From: Muribaculum sp.
Lineage (GTDB): Bacteria; Bacillota; Clostridia; Lachnospirales; Lachnospiraceae
Direction: 5' to 3'
Assembly (NCBI GenBank): GCA_023663735.1
Contig: JAMPGV010000004.1
Coordinates: 1 to 64,000, forward strand
DNA length: 64,000 nucleotides
Part shown: positions 1 to 9,484 of the stretch, piece by piece
How the letters are laid out: each line of letters starts with the position of its first letter
Position numbering within the stretch: the first letter of the stretch is position 1
Program-made: the position numbers and the translations under genes
Notes under the pieces: model-generated
Database searches by the model: none
What the model was told of the DNA's origin: nothing
Seen by the model: the letters and a program-made list of their open reading frames with translations, nothing else

Positions 1-54
<54 letters not shown>

Positions 55-128
55 AAAGATTATACCGTATTCTCATGCCCTGTCAATCGCTCCCGCACCA
101 TTTTTGATTCCCGCAAACAACGAGTCTA

Positions 129-1238
129 TCATTCGGAATGTTCCAACCCCGGCTCATCATACCAAAAAGCTCCCCCGCCGTCGTAATGCACTTGAAAACC
201 AAAAACGTTGTTTTCCCACGGCACTCCGTTTTCTTCATACAGAGAGGCAAATTCCGCCACAAAAAACGGCGTGACTCGATCTTCCAGCGCAAGCGCCAGC
301 TCAATGCTGCAATACACCTCGCCGGAGTCTCCGAACGCAAAGCTGACGATATCCCCCAACGCAACACCCCGAATCTTCATACCGTCAAAGGCCGTGCCGG
401 TGAGGTCGTGTTCCTCGCCGTCCTCCCCCGCCCCGATCCGAAGCACGCCTTCCTCATAGGCGAAAGCCACTTCCCCGCAGGCCTGCTCCACGACGTCATC
501 AGACATCGTATAAAGGGTGTCAAAAGGTTCTTCCTCCGAGTCAAAAACAGAAAAATCCATAATCGCCACGCCCGTGCCGGAACCCACATAGCAGATCATG
601 CCAATCTCCTGCGTCCCGTCCCCGTCGTAATCATACGCGGCAAACTTCGGCATCACCACCCGCGGCGTCAGGAACCCCTTAAAAAAGGTACGGCGCTGCC
701 CTTGATGCTCCAAGATCATCATCTCCCCGTCGTAAATCTCCCCGTACACCCGCACGGACACCTCCGGCAGTTCTCCCAAGAGAATCAACGTCCGCTGATG
801 CCAATCCACATCGGCATTGATCTGATCCGGCGTCTTGGCGTTCGCAAACTCTTCCTCCGTGAGCGCATGATACCAGACAAGCTCTTCCTGCCTTCTCTGC
901 TCCGCCAATTCCTCCGCATAGCGCTCCCACTCCTCGGACGACCAGTCCGAACGATCCTCCGCGGAGGCGCCTGCCGATGCGGTTTGGCCGGAGGCTGTCT
1001 CGATAGAATCCGATCCGGAAGCTGATTCAGAAACCGATTCTCCCGTTTTGTCCGGCTGTCTCTGCTCCGAAGCGCACCCGGCCAGCAGAAATCCCCCCAG
1101 AAGACAAGCCGCCAACAGGCCGACACACTTTCCCAATCCCTGCAGACGCTCCCACATCCCCTTCTCTATGGTATTCTGACAGGGATCGCAGCCCCCGCAG
1201 GGTTTCCCGTGAACCGAACCATACCCAAATCGACTCAT
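129..1238 (-). CDS. Putative lipoprotein of unknown function
   Basis: The protein has a hydrophobic segment ending in a lipobox (LLAGC), so it is probably lipidated and surface exposed. A low-complexity Ser/Thr/Glu/Gln linker follows, then an acidic mixed domain of about 270 residues that I do not recognise. The start at 1238 has a GGGAGG ribosome binding site 7-8 nt upstream. It leaves an odd 27-residue cytoplasmic leader with a Cys-rich CGGCDPC motif before the signal segment. Alternative starts are 1295, which overlaps the kinase stop codon as ATGA, and 1157, which gives a more normal signal peptide but a poorly spaced site. It is the last gene of the unit after the hybrid histidine kinase, so a role in signalling or sensing at the envelope is an inference only. 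Confidence 0.7.
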   Translation of the reverse strand: MSRFGYGSVHGKPCGGCDPCQNTIEKGMWERLQGLGKCVGLLAACLLGGFLLAGCASEQRQPDKTGESVSESASGSDSIETASGQTASAGASAEDRSDWSSEEWERYAEELAEQRRQEELVWYHALTEEEFANAKTPDQINADVDWHQRTLILLGELPEVSVRVYGEIYDGEMMILEHQGQRRTFFKGFLTPRVVMPKFAAYDYDGDGTQEIGMICYVGSGTGVAIMDFSVFDSEEEPFDTLYTMSDDVVEQACGEVAFAYEEGVLRIGAGEDGEEHDLTGTAFDGMKIRGVALGDIVSFAFGDSGEVYCSIELALALEDRVTPFFVAEFASLYEENGVPWENNVFGFQVHYDGGGAFWYDEPGLEHSE

Positions 1239-1291
1239 ATTCCGTCCTCCCGCCTCCGCTCGTGATATCGCATCTCTTCCGACATCATTTC

Positions 1292-3964
1292 TCATGATTC
1301 CTGTGCGTCCGGCTGTGCATGAAGCACCGCCCGCACCGTCCTCTCCAGCACCGCCATATCCACCGGCTTGGCCACATGGGCGTTCATCCCGGCCTCCAAT
1401 GCGTCCCGCACGTCCTCGGCGAACGCATTCGCGGTCATTGCGATAATGGGAATGGTCTTTGCCAGCGGATGCGCCGACGCCCGGATGGCTTTCGTCGCCT
1501 CGTAGCCGTTCATCACCGGCATCTGCACATCCATCAGAATCATATGATACTGCCCGGGCGACGAGCGCTCAAATGCTTCCACCGCAATCTGCCCATTCTC
1601 ACAGATTTCACAGTCAGCCCCCACAATACTCAGCATCTCTCTCAGAATCTCCGCATTGATCTCGTTGTCTTCCGCCGCCAGTATATGCATCCCCTCCAGA
1701 ACACTCTGCTGTGCGTCCGGCTCCTCCTCCACGACGGCCGGCGCATTCCGGTTCAGAACATCGTCCACCTTCCTGCGGAAACTGGTGAGGAAGAAAGGCT
1801 TCGGCAGGAAGGCGTCCACGCCCGCGCCTTTTGCCTCATCCTCCACTTCCGGCCAGTCATAGCTGGTCAGAATCAAAATCGGCACATGTTCGGACACAGT
1901 CTGCCGGATGCGGCGGGCGGTCTCCACGCCGTCTATACCGGGCATCTTCCAATCCAGCAGGATAATATCGTAGGGCCGCCCCTCCCCGTCGGAACGTTTC
2001 ACCAGTTCCACCGCGCTTTGACCGTCCAAAGTATAGTCCACATCGACTCCGGTGCCTTCCATGGTCATCTGAATATTCTGGCAGATAACCTCCTCATCGT
2101 CCACCGCCAGCAGTCTGGTGATGCCGTGGTTTTTCCAGAAGTTTTGGTCAATGTCCTGACTGCTGATGGGCAGATTCAGCTCCACGGTAAAAGTGGAACC
2201 CTCTCCTTTCTTGCTCTTGAGCGCGATGGTTCCGCCCATCAAATCCAAGAGATTTTTCGTGATGGCCATCCCCAGCCCGGTTCCCTGAATTTTATTGGTC
2301 ACGCTGTCTTCCTCGCGGGTAAACGCCTGAAAGATGCTCTGCTGATACTCCTCGCTCATACCGTAACCGTCGTCCGACACGATAAAACGGTAGCTGGCAA
2401 GCTGCCCTGTGCGCTGCGCCAGTTCCTGTACCGTCAGCGCGATATGTCCGCCGTCCGGCGTGTATTTCACCGCGTTGGAAAGCAGATTGAGCAGAATCTG
2501 GTTCAGCCGGAGTTTATCCATAACCACATGCTCGTGCTTGATGTCCTTGCTGTATACTTCAAAGTTGTGTCCCTTGGCCTTCATCTGCGGACGAATAATG
2601 CTGTCGATGCCCTCGATTAATTCCACCACGCTCTCGTCCGACAGGTTCAGCGTCGTCTTGCCCGCCTCGATCTTGCTGATGTCCAGAATATCGTTAATCA
2701 GCCCTAACAAATGCTGGCTGGAAGAAGTGATTTTATGTGTGTATTCCCGCACCTTGTCCGGATTTTCCGCATCTCTGCCAAGCAGAGCCGCAAATCCTAC
2801 AATGGCGTTCATGGGCGTGCGGATGTCATGGCTCATGTTGGACAGGAAAGAACTCTTGGCACGGTTGGCCTCCTCGGCAATCTGAAAGGCCTGCTCCGCC
2901 GACTCTTTGGAGCGGGTGAGCATGGTATTATACTCCTCCAGCTTTTGGTTCAGCTCTTCCTGCTTGCGCAGATTGGCCTGCTCCTGCAGATACAGCTTTG
3001 TGCTGTTCCGCTGCCGGAGAATGGCCGCCGAAGCCAGTACCATCAAAACCAGAAGCGCCACCGCCAGCGTCAGCAGCGTGCGCACCACCGTATTCACCAT
3101 CCCTACCGTCCCCGCAGCCACATAATCCGCCGGAATCAGGAACAACAGAAGCGTATCGTATTCCTCCAGAGACGTGATACAGTAATAATACTCCCGCCCG
3201 TCCATCCGGAAATTGGTGCTGATCGTCTCTTCCTCCACAAGCGCCGCGCGGATATCGGGATACCTGTTTCCCTCCATCTCCTCCAGCACTTTGAGGACAT
3301 TATACGCCTGAATGCTTTTCTCATGCGTGACGTCGTCATGCATCCGGGTTCCGTTGCTCTTTAAAATATAAGTCTCATTGCGGCTCCCGTAAGCGTCGCT
3401 GTCATAATACTGTGTCAGCGTCTGAATATCCTTAAAGAGTACGGCGTGGGTAAAGCTGGTGCCGTCCTCCGCTCTCAAAGGCGTCTCCAGCTTCTGTACG
3501 AAAATCCAGCAACTGCTCTGCGAGATATAGCTTTCTGAGATGAACGTGCGGCGCTCCTCCCCTCCTGCCACATAATCCAGATCGGCCCAGACGCTATGTT
3601 TGCCCTCCGCATCCCAGCAGTTTCCCTGACTGTCCAGCAGCATGAGATCGGAACTGTAGCTGTCCATCTCCAACAGTTCCTCCAGACCTGCCACATAGTC
3701 CGCCACATCCTTCCCGTCGGCAAAAGTCCCCTCCTTCAGAGCGTTCACTGCAGAAGTCAGATAATTCCAGTGCGTGTCCAGCGCGTTTCCCAGATTGACC
3801 CGCACCTGTGCGGTAAGTTCCACCAGCTGTGTAGTGCGCTCCACAAAAATTTGATTCTCCAGATAGTTTGTGAAAAAAGAGGCTCCCGCGGTCAAAGCGG
3901 CCAGCAGTACCAGAACCAGCGCTGTCGGAAGTAACATTTTCCGTTTAATTCTTTTGAAACTCAT
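1292..3964 (-). CDS. Hybrid sensor histidine kinase with two receiver domains
   Basis: An 890-aa membrane phosphorelay kinase. A transmembrane helix (about 10-30) precedes a roughly 260-residue extracytoplasmic sensor region that is probably Cache-like. A second helix (292-315) and a coiled linker follow. The HisKA domain carries the phosphoacceptor His379 in SHDIRTP, and the HATPase domain has Asn497 and the DDGYGMS G1 box. Two receiver domains close the protein, with phosphoacceptor Asp671 (DWKMPG) and Asp812 (DVQMPVMNG). No DNA-binding output is present, so the target is another protein or the relay ends here. The gene lies 98 nt downstream of a solute-binding lipoprotein without transporter permeases, which suggests that protein presents the ligand to the kinase. 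The family is certain; the signal is unknown. Confidence 0.95.
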   Translation of the reverse strand: MSFKRIKRKMLLPTALVLVLLAALTAGASFFTNYLENQIFVERTTQLVELTAQVRVNLGNALDTHWNYLTSAVNALKEGTFADGKDVADYVAGLEELLEMDSYSSDLMLLDSQGNCWDAEGKHSVWADLDYVAGGEERRTFISESYISQSSCWIFVQKLETPLRAEDGTSFTHAVLFKDIQTLTQYYDSDAYGSRNETYILKSNGTRMHDDVTHEKSIQAYNVLKVLEEMEGNRYPDIRAALVEEETISTNFRMDGREYYYCITSLEEYDTLLLFLIPADYVAAGTVGMVNTVVRTLLTLAVALLVLMVLASAAILRQRNSTKLYLQEQANLRKQEELNQKLEEYNTMLTRSKESAEQAFQIAEEANRAKSSFLSNMSHDIRTPMNAIVGFAALLGRDAENPDKVREYTHKITSSSQHLLGLINDILDISKIEAGKTTLNLSDESVVELIEGIDSIIRPQMKAKGHNFEVYSKDIKHEHVVMDKLRLNQILLNLLSNAVKYTPDGGHIALTVQELAQRTGQLASYRFIVSDDGYGMSEEYQQSIFQAFTREEDSVTNKIQGTGLGMAITKNLLDLMGGTIALKSKKGEGSTFTVELNLPISSQDIDQNFWKNHGITRLLAVDDEEVICQNIQMTMEGTGVDVDYTLDGQSAVELVKRSDGEGRPYDIILLDWKMPGIDGVETARRIRQTVSEHVPILILTSYDWPEVEDEAKGAGVDAFLPKPFFLTSFRRKVDDVLNRNAPAVVEEEPDAQQSVLEGMHILAAEDNEINAEILREMLSIVGADCEICENGQIAVEAFERSSPGQYHMILMDVQMPVMNGYEATKAIRASAHPLAKTIPIIAMTANAFAEDVRDALEAGMNAHVAKPVDMAVLERTVRAVLHAQPDAQES

Positions 3965-4062
3965 AGTGCTTTCCTTCTTAACTTAATTTTAGTGCTTCTT
4001 GATTTTATCTTCTCTTTATCTTGTCTTCACTTTGTCTTTAGCCGATCTCGAATTGCACGCTT

Positions 4063-5892
4063 TTATTGCAGCGTGATATAGTCTGTGGGCGAAGCCAGCT
4101 GGCGGCCTTCCGAGAGCCTCTGCGCCACGATTTGTTTATAGGGGATCTCTGTCCGCTCATAGGCCGTCACACCGATTTCCTCCAAAATCCCGCCTATCAT
4201 ATTCTCCAGATTACCCAGCGCCGCCACGGTGTATACCTCCTCACGATCCAAGGCCTTTCCATCCACCGTCAGCTCCTCCAAGACATAACCCGTATCCGTC
4301 TTTTGAACCGCCATCTCAAAACCGCTGGATACATATAAATTCGAGTCGTTGACCGCAAACCCCCGCTTGCCCTGCGCGGCGAACAAACGCTCCACATATT
4401 GATACAGCTGCTCCCCTGTCATCTCACACAGGACAATCACCGGCGTCTCGCCCATCGTCAGGAAATTCAGCTCTGTCCGGGTATAGTCCCCGGCCACAAT
4501 GTTCCCGGCCACGGCGGAGGCAGGTCCGATGAGCATCCGGGTTCCCACTTCCTCCCGCAGGGAGTTGAACACCGCCGAAGCGGCCCTGCTGCCCTGTCCG
4601 GCTTCAAAAGCATACGGATATCCGGTTTCGATGTGAACCACAGCCTCCTCCTCTTCGGACGGCGCGCCCATGGCTGCGTTGAATGCCTCAAAAGCGGAGC
4701 GGGCGTCGGGATACTCCCCCGTAATCATCCCCTGTACCACCTTCTGGGAGACGGAGAACATATCCGCCGAGGCAAGTCTGATATACAGGCGGTTGTCGTC
4801 AATCTGCGCCTCCATGGGGGCAAGCAGCGAAGACAAGGTCTGATCCACATCCTTGTTGTAGGCGATGAGGGTCTCGTCGCTGGTAATCCGCTTCATCCCC
4901 TCCTCGTCCAACATCGCCGACAAAATATCCAAAATCAGTTCCTTGCGCGCCGCATCTTCCGTCCCCTCCACATTGGCCGCCACTTGGAACGCAGGGTAGG
5001 TGAGATACCAGCTGTCCTCCGCCGTCTCTCCGAAATAGGGTAGCAGCAGACAATAGTCCGACACGCCGTACACATCGGATTCATTCGGCGTCGTGCGGAT
5101 CATGGCCGTCTCACCGCTCTCAAGCGCCTGAAAACAGTCGCCCGCATCCCTGTCCAAATCGGAGGCGTCGATTCCGGCATACCCGATAAATTCTTCCATC
5201 CGCTCAAAGACAGGGAGCCAGACTTCCTCACTGAGCTGATCCGTCTGTCCGCTCTCATACTGCTTGCGCCACTCCCGTCCCGCTTGAGAAGTGAGCTGCT
5301 CCACGGACAGTCCCTGCAGCATCTCCATGCAAGTGTAGTCCGCCTCGAAATTTGCGCAGAACGGCCGAATCCCCAGCTCCCGCAGCGACCCGCACAACTC
5401 CACGAACTCCTGATACGTCCGGGGCATGGACAGGCCGTTTTGTTCCAACAACACCTTGTTCACAAGGATTCCGTCCACTTCCGCACAGGCGGGAAGCCAG
5501 TTTAGCGTGCCATCGTTGTAGGTATAACTGCGCAGATAAGACTGGTGGAACGTATTGACCAATTCCGTGTCGCTCAAATCCAGCAGGGCGTCCTTCCACC
5601 CGGCCACATCCCGCAGGGCAAAACGCCGGATGGTGAGAATGTCCGGAAGATCCCCACGCTCCTGCTTAAAACGGTAAAAGTCGGCGGAGTTGGTCGCCAC
5701 ATAAAATGTGAAGTCCACTTCCGGAAAACGCTCCTGTAAATAAGGAGCATAACGCTCGGTGAGCTGGTCGCTCCACAATGCAACCGTAACCTGCTCCCGC
5801 CCGGATTCCCCTGTCGGACCGCTCTTTCCGCCGCAGCCGCACAGCGCCGTGAGAAGCGCCGCCATCATGATCACACGAACCGCCTTTTTCAT
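4063..5892 (-). CDS. Solute-binding lipoprotein fused to 5'-nucleotidase C-terminal domain
   Basis: The 609-aa product starts at 5892 behind an AGGAG site; the frame is open further upstream but without a site. A lipoprotein signal (LCGC at residues 17-20) is followed by about 390 residues resembling family-1 ABC sugar-binding proteins. Segments such as TVALWSDQLTERYAPYL near the N-terminus and FCANFEADY support this. The last ~190 residues resemble the C-terminal domain of secreted 5'-nucleotidases (start near HIETGYPYAF, then NIVAGDYTRTELNFLTMGE and NDSNLYVSSG). The metallophosphatase catalytic domain that normally precedes it is absent. No permease or ATPase gene is adjacent, while a hybrid kinase follows. 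I infer a ligand-presenting sensor protein, perhaps for a nucleoside or sugar, rather than a transport component. Confidence 0.8.
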   Translation of the reverse strand: MKKAVRVIMMAALLTALCGCGGKSGPTGESGREQVTVALWSDQLTERYAPYLQERFPEVDFTFYVATNSADFYRFKQERGDLPDILTIRRFALRDVAGWKDALLDLSDTELVNTFHQSYLRSYTYNDGTLNWLPACAEVDGILVNKVLLEQNGLSMPRTYQEFVELCGSLRELGIRPFCANFEADYTCMEMLQGLSVEQLTSQAGREWRKQYESGQTDQLSEEVWLPVFERMEEFIGYAGIDASDLDRDAGDCFQALESGETAMIRTTPNESDVYGVSDYCLLLPYFGETAEDSWYLTYPAFQVAANVEGTEDAARKELILDILSAMLDEEGMKRITSDETLIAYNKDVDQTLSSLLAPMEAQIDDNRLYIRLASADMFSVSQKVVQGMITGEYPDARSAFEAFNAAMGAPSEEEEAVVHIETGYPYAFEAGQGSRAASAVFNSLREEVGTRMLIGPASAVAGNIVAGDYTRTELNFLTMGETPVIVLCEMTGEQLYQYVERLFAAQGKRGFAVNDSNLYVSSGFEMAVQKTDTGYVLEELTVDGKALDREEVYTVAALGNLENMIGGILEEIGVTAYERTEIPYKQIVAQRLSEGRQLASPTDYITLQ

Positions 5893-6034
5893 CTTGTACT
5901 CTCTCCTGTACCCGTTCATTTCCAAACATTTCCGTCGGGAGACATTGTTCTCTGTCCTTCCGGCCAATCCTGCAGCATTGACCGAATCGAACCTTTCTCC
6001 ACTTGTGCGCCATAAAATACAATGATACAAATCC

Positions 6035-6062
6035 ATTTTAGCGTTTCCTGTGGAAAAGTCAA
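6035..6062 (-). promoter_or_regulatory. Probable sigma-A promoter of the sensory operon
   Basis: On the minus strand TTGACT (6057-6062) and TAAAAT (6035-6040) are separated by 16 bp, about 140 nt upstream of the solute-binding lipoprotein start. This would drive the lipoprotein, kinase and terminal lipoprotein genes as one unit. Confidence 0.6.
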
Positions 6063-6124
6063 GCCGCCAGACTGCACCGGAAGGCTCGACTCCGTCCCAC
6101 GGGATTCCCAATTCCACAGAATCT

Positions 6125-7684
6125 TTAGTTCCACGGAATCTCCAGCTCCATTCCCTCAAAGATCAGCGCCGGATTCTCTCCGACCGCCGCGCGGTTGGCC
6201 TCATAGATTTCGGGCCAGCGGCTTCCGTCGTGCAGCAGCTTCTCTGCGATCTTCCACAGACAGTCGCCCTTCCTCACCCAATAGACCATCCGGTCCTCCT
6301 CGAACGCATCCCCGCCGTTTCCTCCGGGGAGTTCTTCCTCCGTGCCGCTCTCCCTCTGTTCATCCAGCTGTGCAAGCGTTTTCGCCGGTGTTCTCCAGTC
6401 CACCGCCGTCCCGTCGGCCTCCTGCATGGAAGCAAGCTCCGTCGCGCCCCAGAGATCCTTCTCAAAAAAGTAGCGGTACAAAATGTCCCCCGAAGCCCCG
6501 GTTCTCGTAATATCCGTCACTTTGCCGTCGTCGTCCCGGCGAATTTCTATGGTAGAGCCGTCATACAACTCGTGTTTCCAGTCTCCCTCGATCCCATAGT
6601 ACACCTTCCGCCGCAGCTGATCTCCCTCATATAGAAACTGCGACGCGTAGAGCCGGGTGTCCGACGTCCCCATAGCATACTGCCACAGCATCCGCCCGTC
6701 CGCGTCATAATCCCAGAACTCATACCGCTTTACGGTATTCGTCTCGTTGACCTTTAATGTCCTCTCCCATTCGTTGGCCGTCACTGCATCGATCTGCCGC
6801 TCACCGTCATAATGCGCCAGATAGCTCGGAACGCTTATACCCTCGATCTCCTCCGGAGAATACTCCTCGAGAAGATCGCGGAAGGCCGAGAGATACCAGT
6901 AGGAGGCCACACGATTGTCGTCTTCGTTGTCATGATCGATCCATGTGGCATAATAACTGCCGGAGCGGTGGCTCTGCGCACTCACGGAACCGGTCTCATC
7001 ATAGCGCAGCGCCGCCGTCGTCGCTTCCCCGCCCGAGCGGAATCTGTATGTCACCCTCTGCAGACGCCCCTCCTCATCATAATCATAATAAAACGAATTC
7101 TGCTCTTGCGCGGGCGTGACGTCCGAGAGCAGTTTCCCCTGCGCATCGTAGGTCTTTTTGTATTCCACTTTTACCACTTCGCCCAATTCCGCGTCCTTCG
7201 CCACGATTCCTTGATAGCTGCACGTCTCGGCATAACCGCCGTCCGACCGGTATTGGTATTCGACCACATAGCAGAAGTCCCGTCCAAAAGTCCCCGAGAC
7301 CTGCTGCTGCGTTTTGACAAGTCTGTCCTGACTGTCATAAAAAAATAGTGTGTCCTTTTTCTGAGAGTATCTCTGCGGGTTGTCGTAATTCCAAACCACC
7401 ATCTTCCCCGACTCGCCCACCGACTCGCCCTGTCCCACATAGCAATATTCCGTTGTCTGCGCAAGCCTGCCGCCCTCGTCATAGAGGTAATCCGTGATGG
7501 TTCGGCAGACAGCCTGTTCCGACAGTTCATATTGCGCCGGTTTCGGAATTTCCGCACCGTCCCTCGCAAAAGAAGATTCCATGAACATCCGTCCTGCTAA
7601 AATCAGCCCTAATAACAGTCCTATGCATAAGAAAATCGGCAGCATGACAACAAAGTCATGGACACGGTAACGCTTTTCTGACAA
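6125..7684 (-). CDS. Single-pass membrane protein with C-terminal LysM domain
   Basis: The 519-aa protein starts at a TTG codon at 7684 behind an AAAGGGG site. Upstream ATG codons in this frame lie inside the rubrerythrin terminator hairpin, so they are unlikely starts. A short basic N-terminus leads into a transmembrane helix (about 14-36). A long extracytoplasmic region follows with many YDxxGRL-type short repeats, like the Tyr-Asp segments of RHS/YD-repeat proteins (YDEGGRLAQ, YDEEGRLQ, YDADGRM). The final ~50 residues are a LysM peptidoglycan-binding domain (VRKGDCLWKIAEKL to FEGMELEIP). The likely location is anchored in the membrane and touching the wall. Function is unknown. The YD resemblance is short and may reflect a simple secreted MORN/RHS-like fold. 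Confidence 0.8.
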   Translation of the reverse strand: MSEKRYRVHDFVVMLPIFLCIGLLLGLILAGRMFMESSFARDGAEIPKPAQYELSEQAVCRTITDYLYDEGGRLAQTTEYCYVGQGESVGESGKMVVWNYDNPQRYSQKKDTLFFYDSQDRLVKTQQQVSGTFGRDFCYVVEYQYRSDGGYAETCSYQGIVAKDAELGEVVKVEYKKTYDAQGKLLSDVTPAQEQNSFYYDYDEEGRLQRVTYRFRSGGEATTAALRYDETGSVSAQSHRSGSYYATWIDHDNEDDNRVASYWYLSAFRDLLEEYSPEEIEGISVPSYLAHYDGERQIDAVTANEWERTLKVNETNTVKRYEFWDYDADGRMLWQYAMGTSDTRLYASQFLYEGDQLRRKVYYGIEGDWKHELYDGSTIEIRRDDDGKVTDITRTGASGDILYRYFFEKDLWGATELASMQEADGTAVDWRTPAKTLAQLDEQRESGTEEELPGGNGGDAFEEDRMVYWVRKGDCLWKIAEKLLHDGSRWPEIYEANRAAVGENPALIFEGMELEIPWN

Positions 7685-7717
7685 TCCGCCACCCCTTTCC
7701 GCGCGGCAGTCTCCTGC

Positions 7718-7753
7718 AAAAAGGGTATGCCGAACCGCTCCGGCATACCCCAT
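7718..7753 (-). terminator. Intrinsic terminator after rubrerythrin
   Basis: GGGTATGCCG and CGGCATACCC (7723-7732 and 7741-7750) form a 10-bp stem with an 8-nt loop, followed on the minus strand by CTTTTTG. It lies about 20 nt past the rubrerythrin stop codon. Confidence 0.9.
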
Positions 7754-7772
7754 TGTCTTGAGTCCTTCTACA

Positions 7773-8312
7773 TTAACCAAAATAGCGCTTCAACAGTCCC
7801 TCGAAAGCTTTGCCGTGGCGGGCCTCATCCCTCGCCATCTCATGTACGGTATCATGGATCGCATCCAGCCCCAGCTCTTTGGCCCTCTTCGCAAGATCCG
7901 TCTTACCGGCGGTAGCGCCGTTCTCGGCGTCCACCCGCATCTCCAGATTCTTCTTGGTGGAATCCGTAACCACCTCGCCCAAAAGCTCTGCGAACTTCGC
8001 AGCATGTTCCGCCTCTTCGTATGCGGCCTTCTCATAATACATGCCGACCTCGGGATAACCTTCTCTGTAGGCAACCCTTGCCATCGCCAGATACATGCCG
8101 ACCTCGGAACACTCTCCCTCGAAGTTGGCGCGCAGATCTTTGAGGATGTCCTCACGGACGCCCTGCGCAACGCCTACCACATGCTCGGCCGCCCAAGTCT
8201 TCTCCCCGCTCTGGGCGGAGAACTTCTCGGGGCCTACGCCGCAGACAGGACATTTCTCGGGAGGATTGTCCCCCTCATGTACATAACCGCATACCTGACA
8301 TACAAATTTCAT
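7773..8312 (-). CDS. rbr: Reverse-order rubrerythrin (rubredoxin domain first)
   Basis: A 179-aa cytoplasmic peroxide-scavenging protein. An N-terminal rubredoxin-like knuckle (CQVCGY and CPVCG, residues 5-25) comes before a four-helix ferritin-like domain. Diiron ligands are visible in [26 protein letters not shown] and the final DEARHGKAF. This is the reverse rubrerythrin order known from obligate anaerobes, where the protein passes electrons from NADH/rubredoxin to hydrogen peroxide and oxygen. The start has an AAGGAG site 6 nt upstream. It lies 101 nt downstream of a PerR-like repressor on the same strand, so peroxide-responsive control is likely, although I cannot point to a clear PerR box. 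Confidence 0.95.
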   Translation of the reverse strand: MKFVCQVCGYVHEGDNPPEKCPVCGVGPEKFSAQSGEKTWAAEHVVGVAQGVREDILKDLRANFEGECSEVGMYLAMARVAYREGYPEVGMYYEKAAYEEAEHAAKFAELLGEVVTDSTKKNLEMRVDAENGATAGKTDLAKRAKELGLDAIHDTVHEMARDEARHGKAFEGLLKRYFG

Positions 8313-8413
8313 AACTGCATCTCCTTTTCTTTTAAGATTTTTGATTTGATATTTTAGGCAGCTGCAAGACAGGAGATCTCACAGCCGCTTATCTTTTCGC
8401 TATGACAGCTTCC

Positions 8414-8851
8414 TTACGAATGACAGCTTCCCGATCGTTTACAATCTGCTTCCGTCTCCGCCGCAGCCTCTGCGCGGGTGCAGTTCCCGCAGATTCCGTA
8501 AAAATAGGTCACATGCCCGGCGATCCTGCCGTCAAACCCCGCCCCGGCGATATCCTGAATCGTGTCGATATTGCCCATCTCCAAGTCGATGACGCTCCCG
8601 CATTCCGTACAGACAAAATGATAATGGGGGGAAGTGTCCGCATCAAAGTGATCCACGCCGTCCCCCACCCGGAGCCGCCGGATCTCACCCGCATCGGCCA
8701 GAAACGTCAGGTTGCGGTATACGGTGCCGAGACTGATGTTGGGCAGTTCCCTGCGCACATTCACATAGACTGTATCCGCGGTGGGATGGTCTTTGCGGCC
8801 CATCAAAAATGCCATAATCATATCACGCTGTCTGCTGTGCTTACGGGCCAT
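8414..8851 (-). CDS. perR: Fur-family peroxide-responsive repressor (PerR-like)
   Basis: A 145-aa Fur-family DNA-binding repressor. A winged-helix N-terminus (HPTADTVYVNVRREL, SLGTVYRNL) is followed by the regulatory-metal segment HFDADTSPHYHFVC, which matches PerR His/Asp ligand spacing. Two structural zinc pairs, CTEC and CGNC, are present. The Asp and two His in the metal site suggest a PerR rather than a Zur or Fur role, and the rubrerythrin gene next door supports this. The start has an AAGGAG site and a consensus promoter upstream. Zur or Fur identity cannot be fully excluded from sequence alone. Confidence 0.9.
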   Translation of the reverse strand: MARKHSRQRDMIMAFLMGRKDHPTADTVYVNVRRELPNISLGTVYRNLTFLADAGEIRRLRVGDGVDHFDADTSPHYHFVCTECGSVIDLEMGNIDTIQDIAGAGFDGRIAGHVTYFYGICGNCTRAEAAAETEADCKRSGSCHS

Positions 8852-8889
8852 CGCTGTCTCCTTCTTGAATCAGTAATCATTCCTATTTT

Positions 8890-8917
8890 ATTATAAAAGA
8901 TCTTCCCGCAATGTCAA
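8890..8917 (-). promoter_or_regulatory. Sigma-A promoter of perR
   Basis: Minus-strand TTGACA (8912-8917), a 16-bp spacer and TATAAT (8890-8895) lie about 40 nt upstream of the perR start. Confidence 0.8.
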
Positions 8918-8967
8918 GACTCTTTCCGCTAAATTCTCCAAAATACTCTCAAATTTTTCCGAGGCAA

Positions 8968-9471
8968 TCAGCCTTCCGCCGCCCTCTTCCGCTCATATTT
9001 GACAAACCGATAGGCAATGTCAAAATACGTCTGCTCTTCGCTGTCTGCGGTGATCTCCCACGCATCATCCTGATCCAGATCGGGAAAATAGGCGTCCGCC
9101 TCATACGCATGGTCGATCTTGGTAATATGCGCCACGTCGCAATAGGGAAGCATCTGGCGGTAAACGCTCTCGCCACCTATGATATACACGTCCTCATCCC
9201 GGTATTGCTTCAGTTCCTCCAAAAGCTCCTCCAGAGAATGCACCACGACGGCGTCCTTCACACGATACTCGGGATTGGAGGACAAAATAAGATTCGTCCG
9301 GTTCTTCAAGGGAAGTCCCTGCGGAAACGTCTCCAGCGTCTTCCTGCCCAGCACCACCACCTTGCCCGTGGTCTCCTCCCGGAAATGCTTATGGTCGTTC
9401 GGGATGCGGATGAGCAGCTCATTCTTGCTGCCGATCGCCCAGTTGTTGTCCACCGCTGCGATAATATTCAT
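8968..9471 (-). CDS. folA: Dihydrofolate reductase
   Basis: A 167-aa enzyme reducing dihydrofolate to tetrahydrofolate with NADPH. Typical motifs are IAAVDNNWAIGSKNELLIRIPNDHKHFR at the N-terminus, with the catalytic acid position occupied by Asp in PNDHKHF, then VVLGRKTLETFP (NADPH binding) and YIIGGESVYRQML. The start at 9471 has an AGGAG site; longer in-frame starts run into thyA and are not needed. It lies 13 nt after thyA, so the two form the usual thymidylate cycle pair. Confidence 0.97.
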   Translation of the reverse strand: MNIIAAVDNNWAIGSKNELLIRIPNDHKHFREETTGKVVVLGRKTLETFPQGLPLKNRTNLILSSNPEYRVKDAVVVHSLEELLEELKQYRDEDVYIIGGESVYRQMLPYCDVAHITKIDHAYEADAYFPDLDQDDAWEITADSEEQTYFDIAYRFVKYERKRAAEG

Positions 9472-9484
9472 GTCGATTCTCCTC

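Noticed and set aside
138..1025. Long plus-strand open frame opposite the lipoprotein gene
   Set aside because: Shadow of a GC-rich minus-strand gene; Arg/His/Pro-rich product and no ribosome binding site. The same applies to antisense frames at 1319-2620, 34346-35767, 41568-43589, 44789-46408 and 51593-53017.
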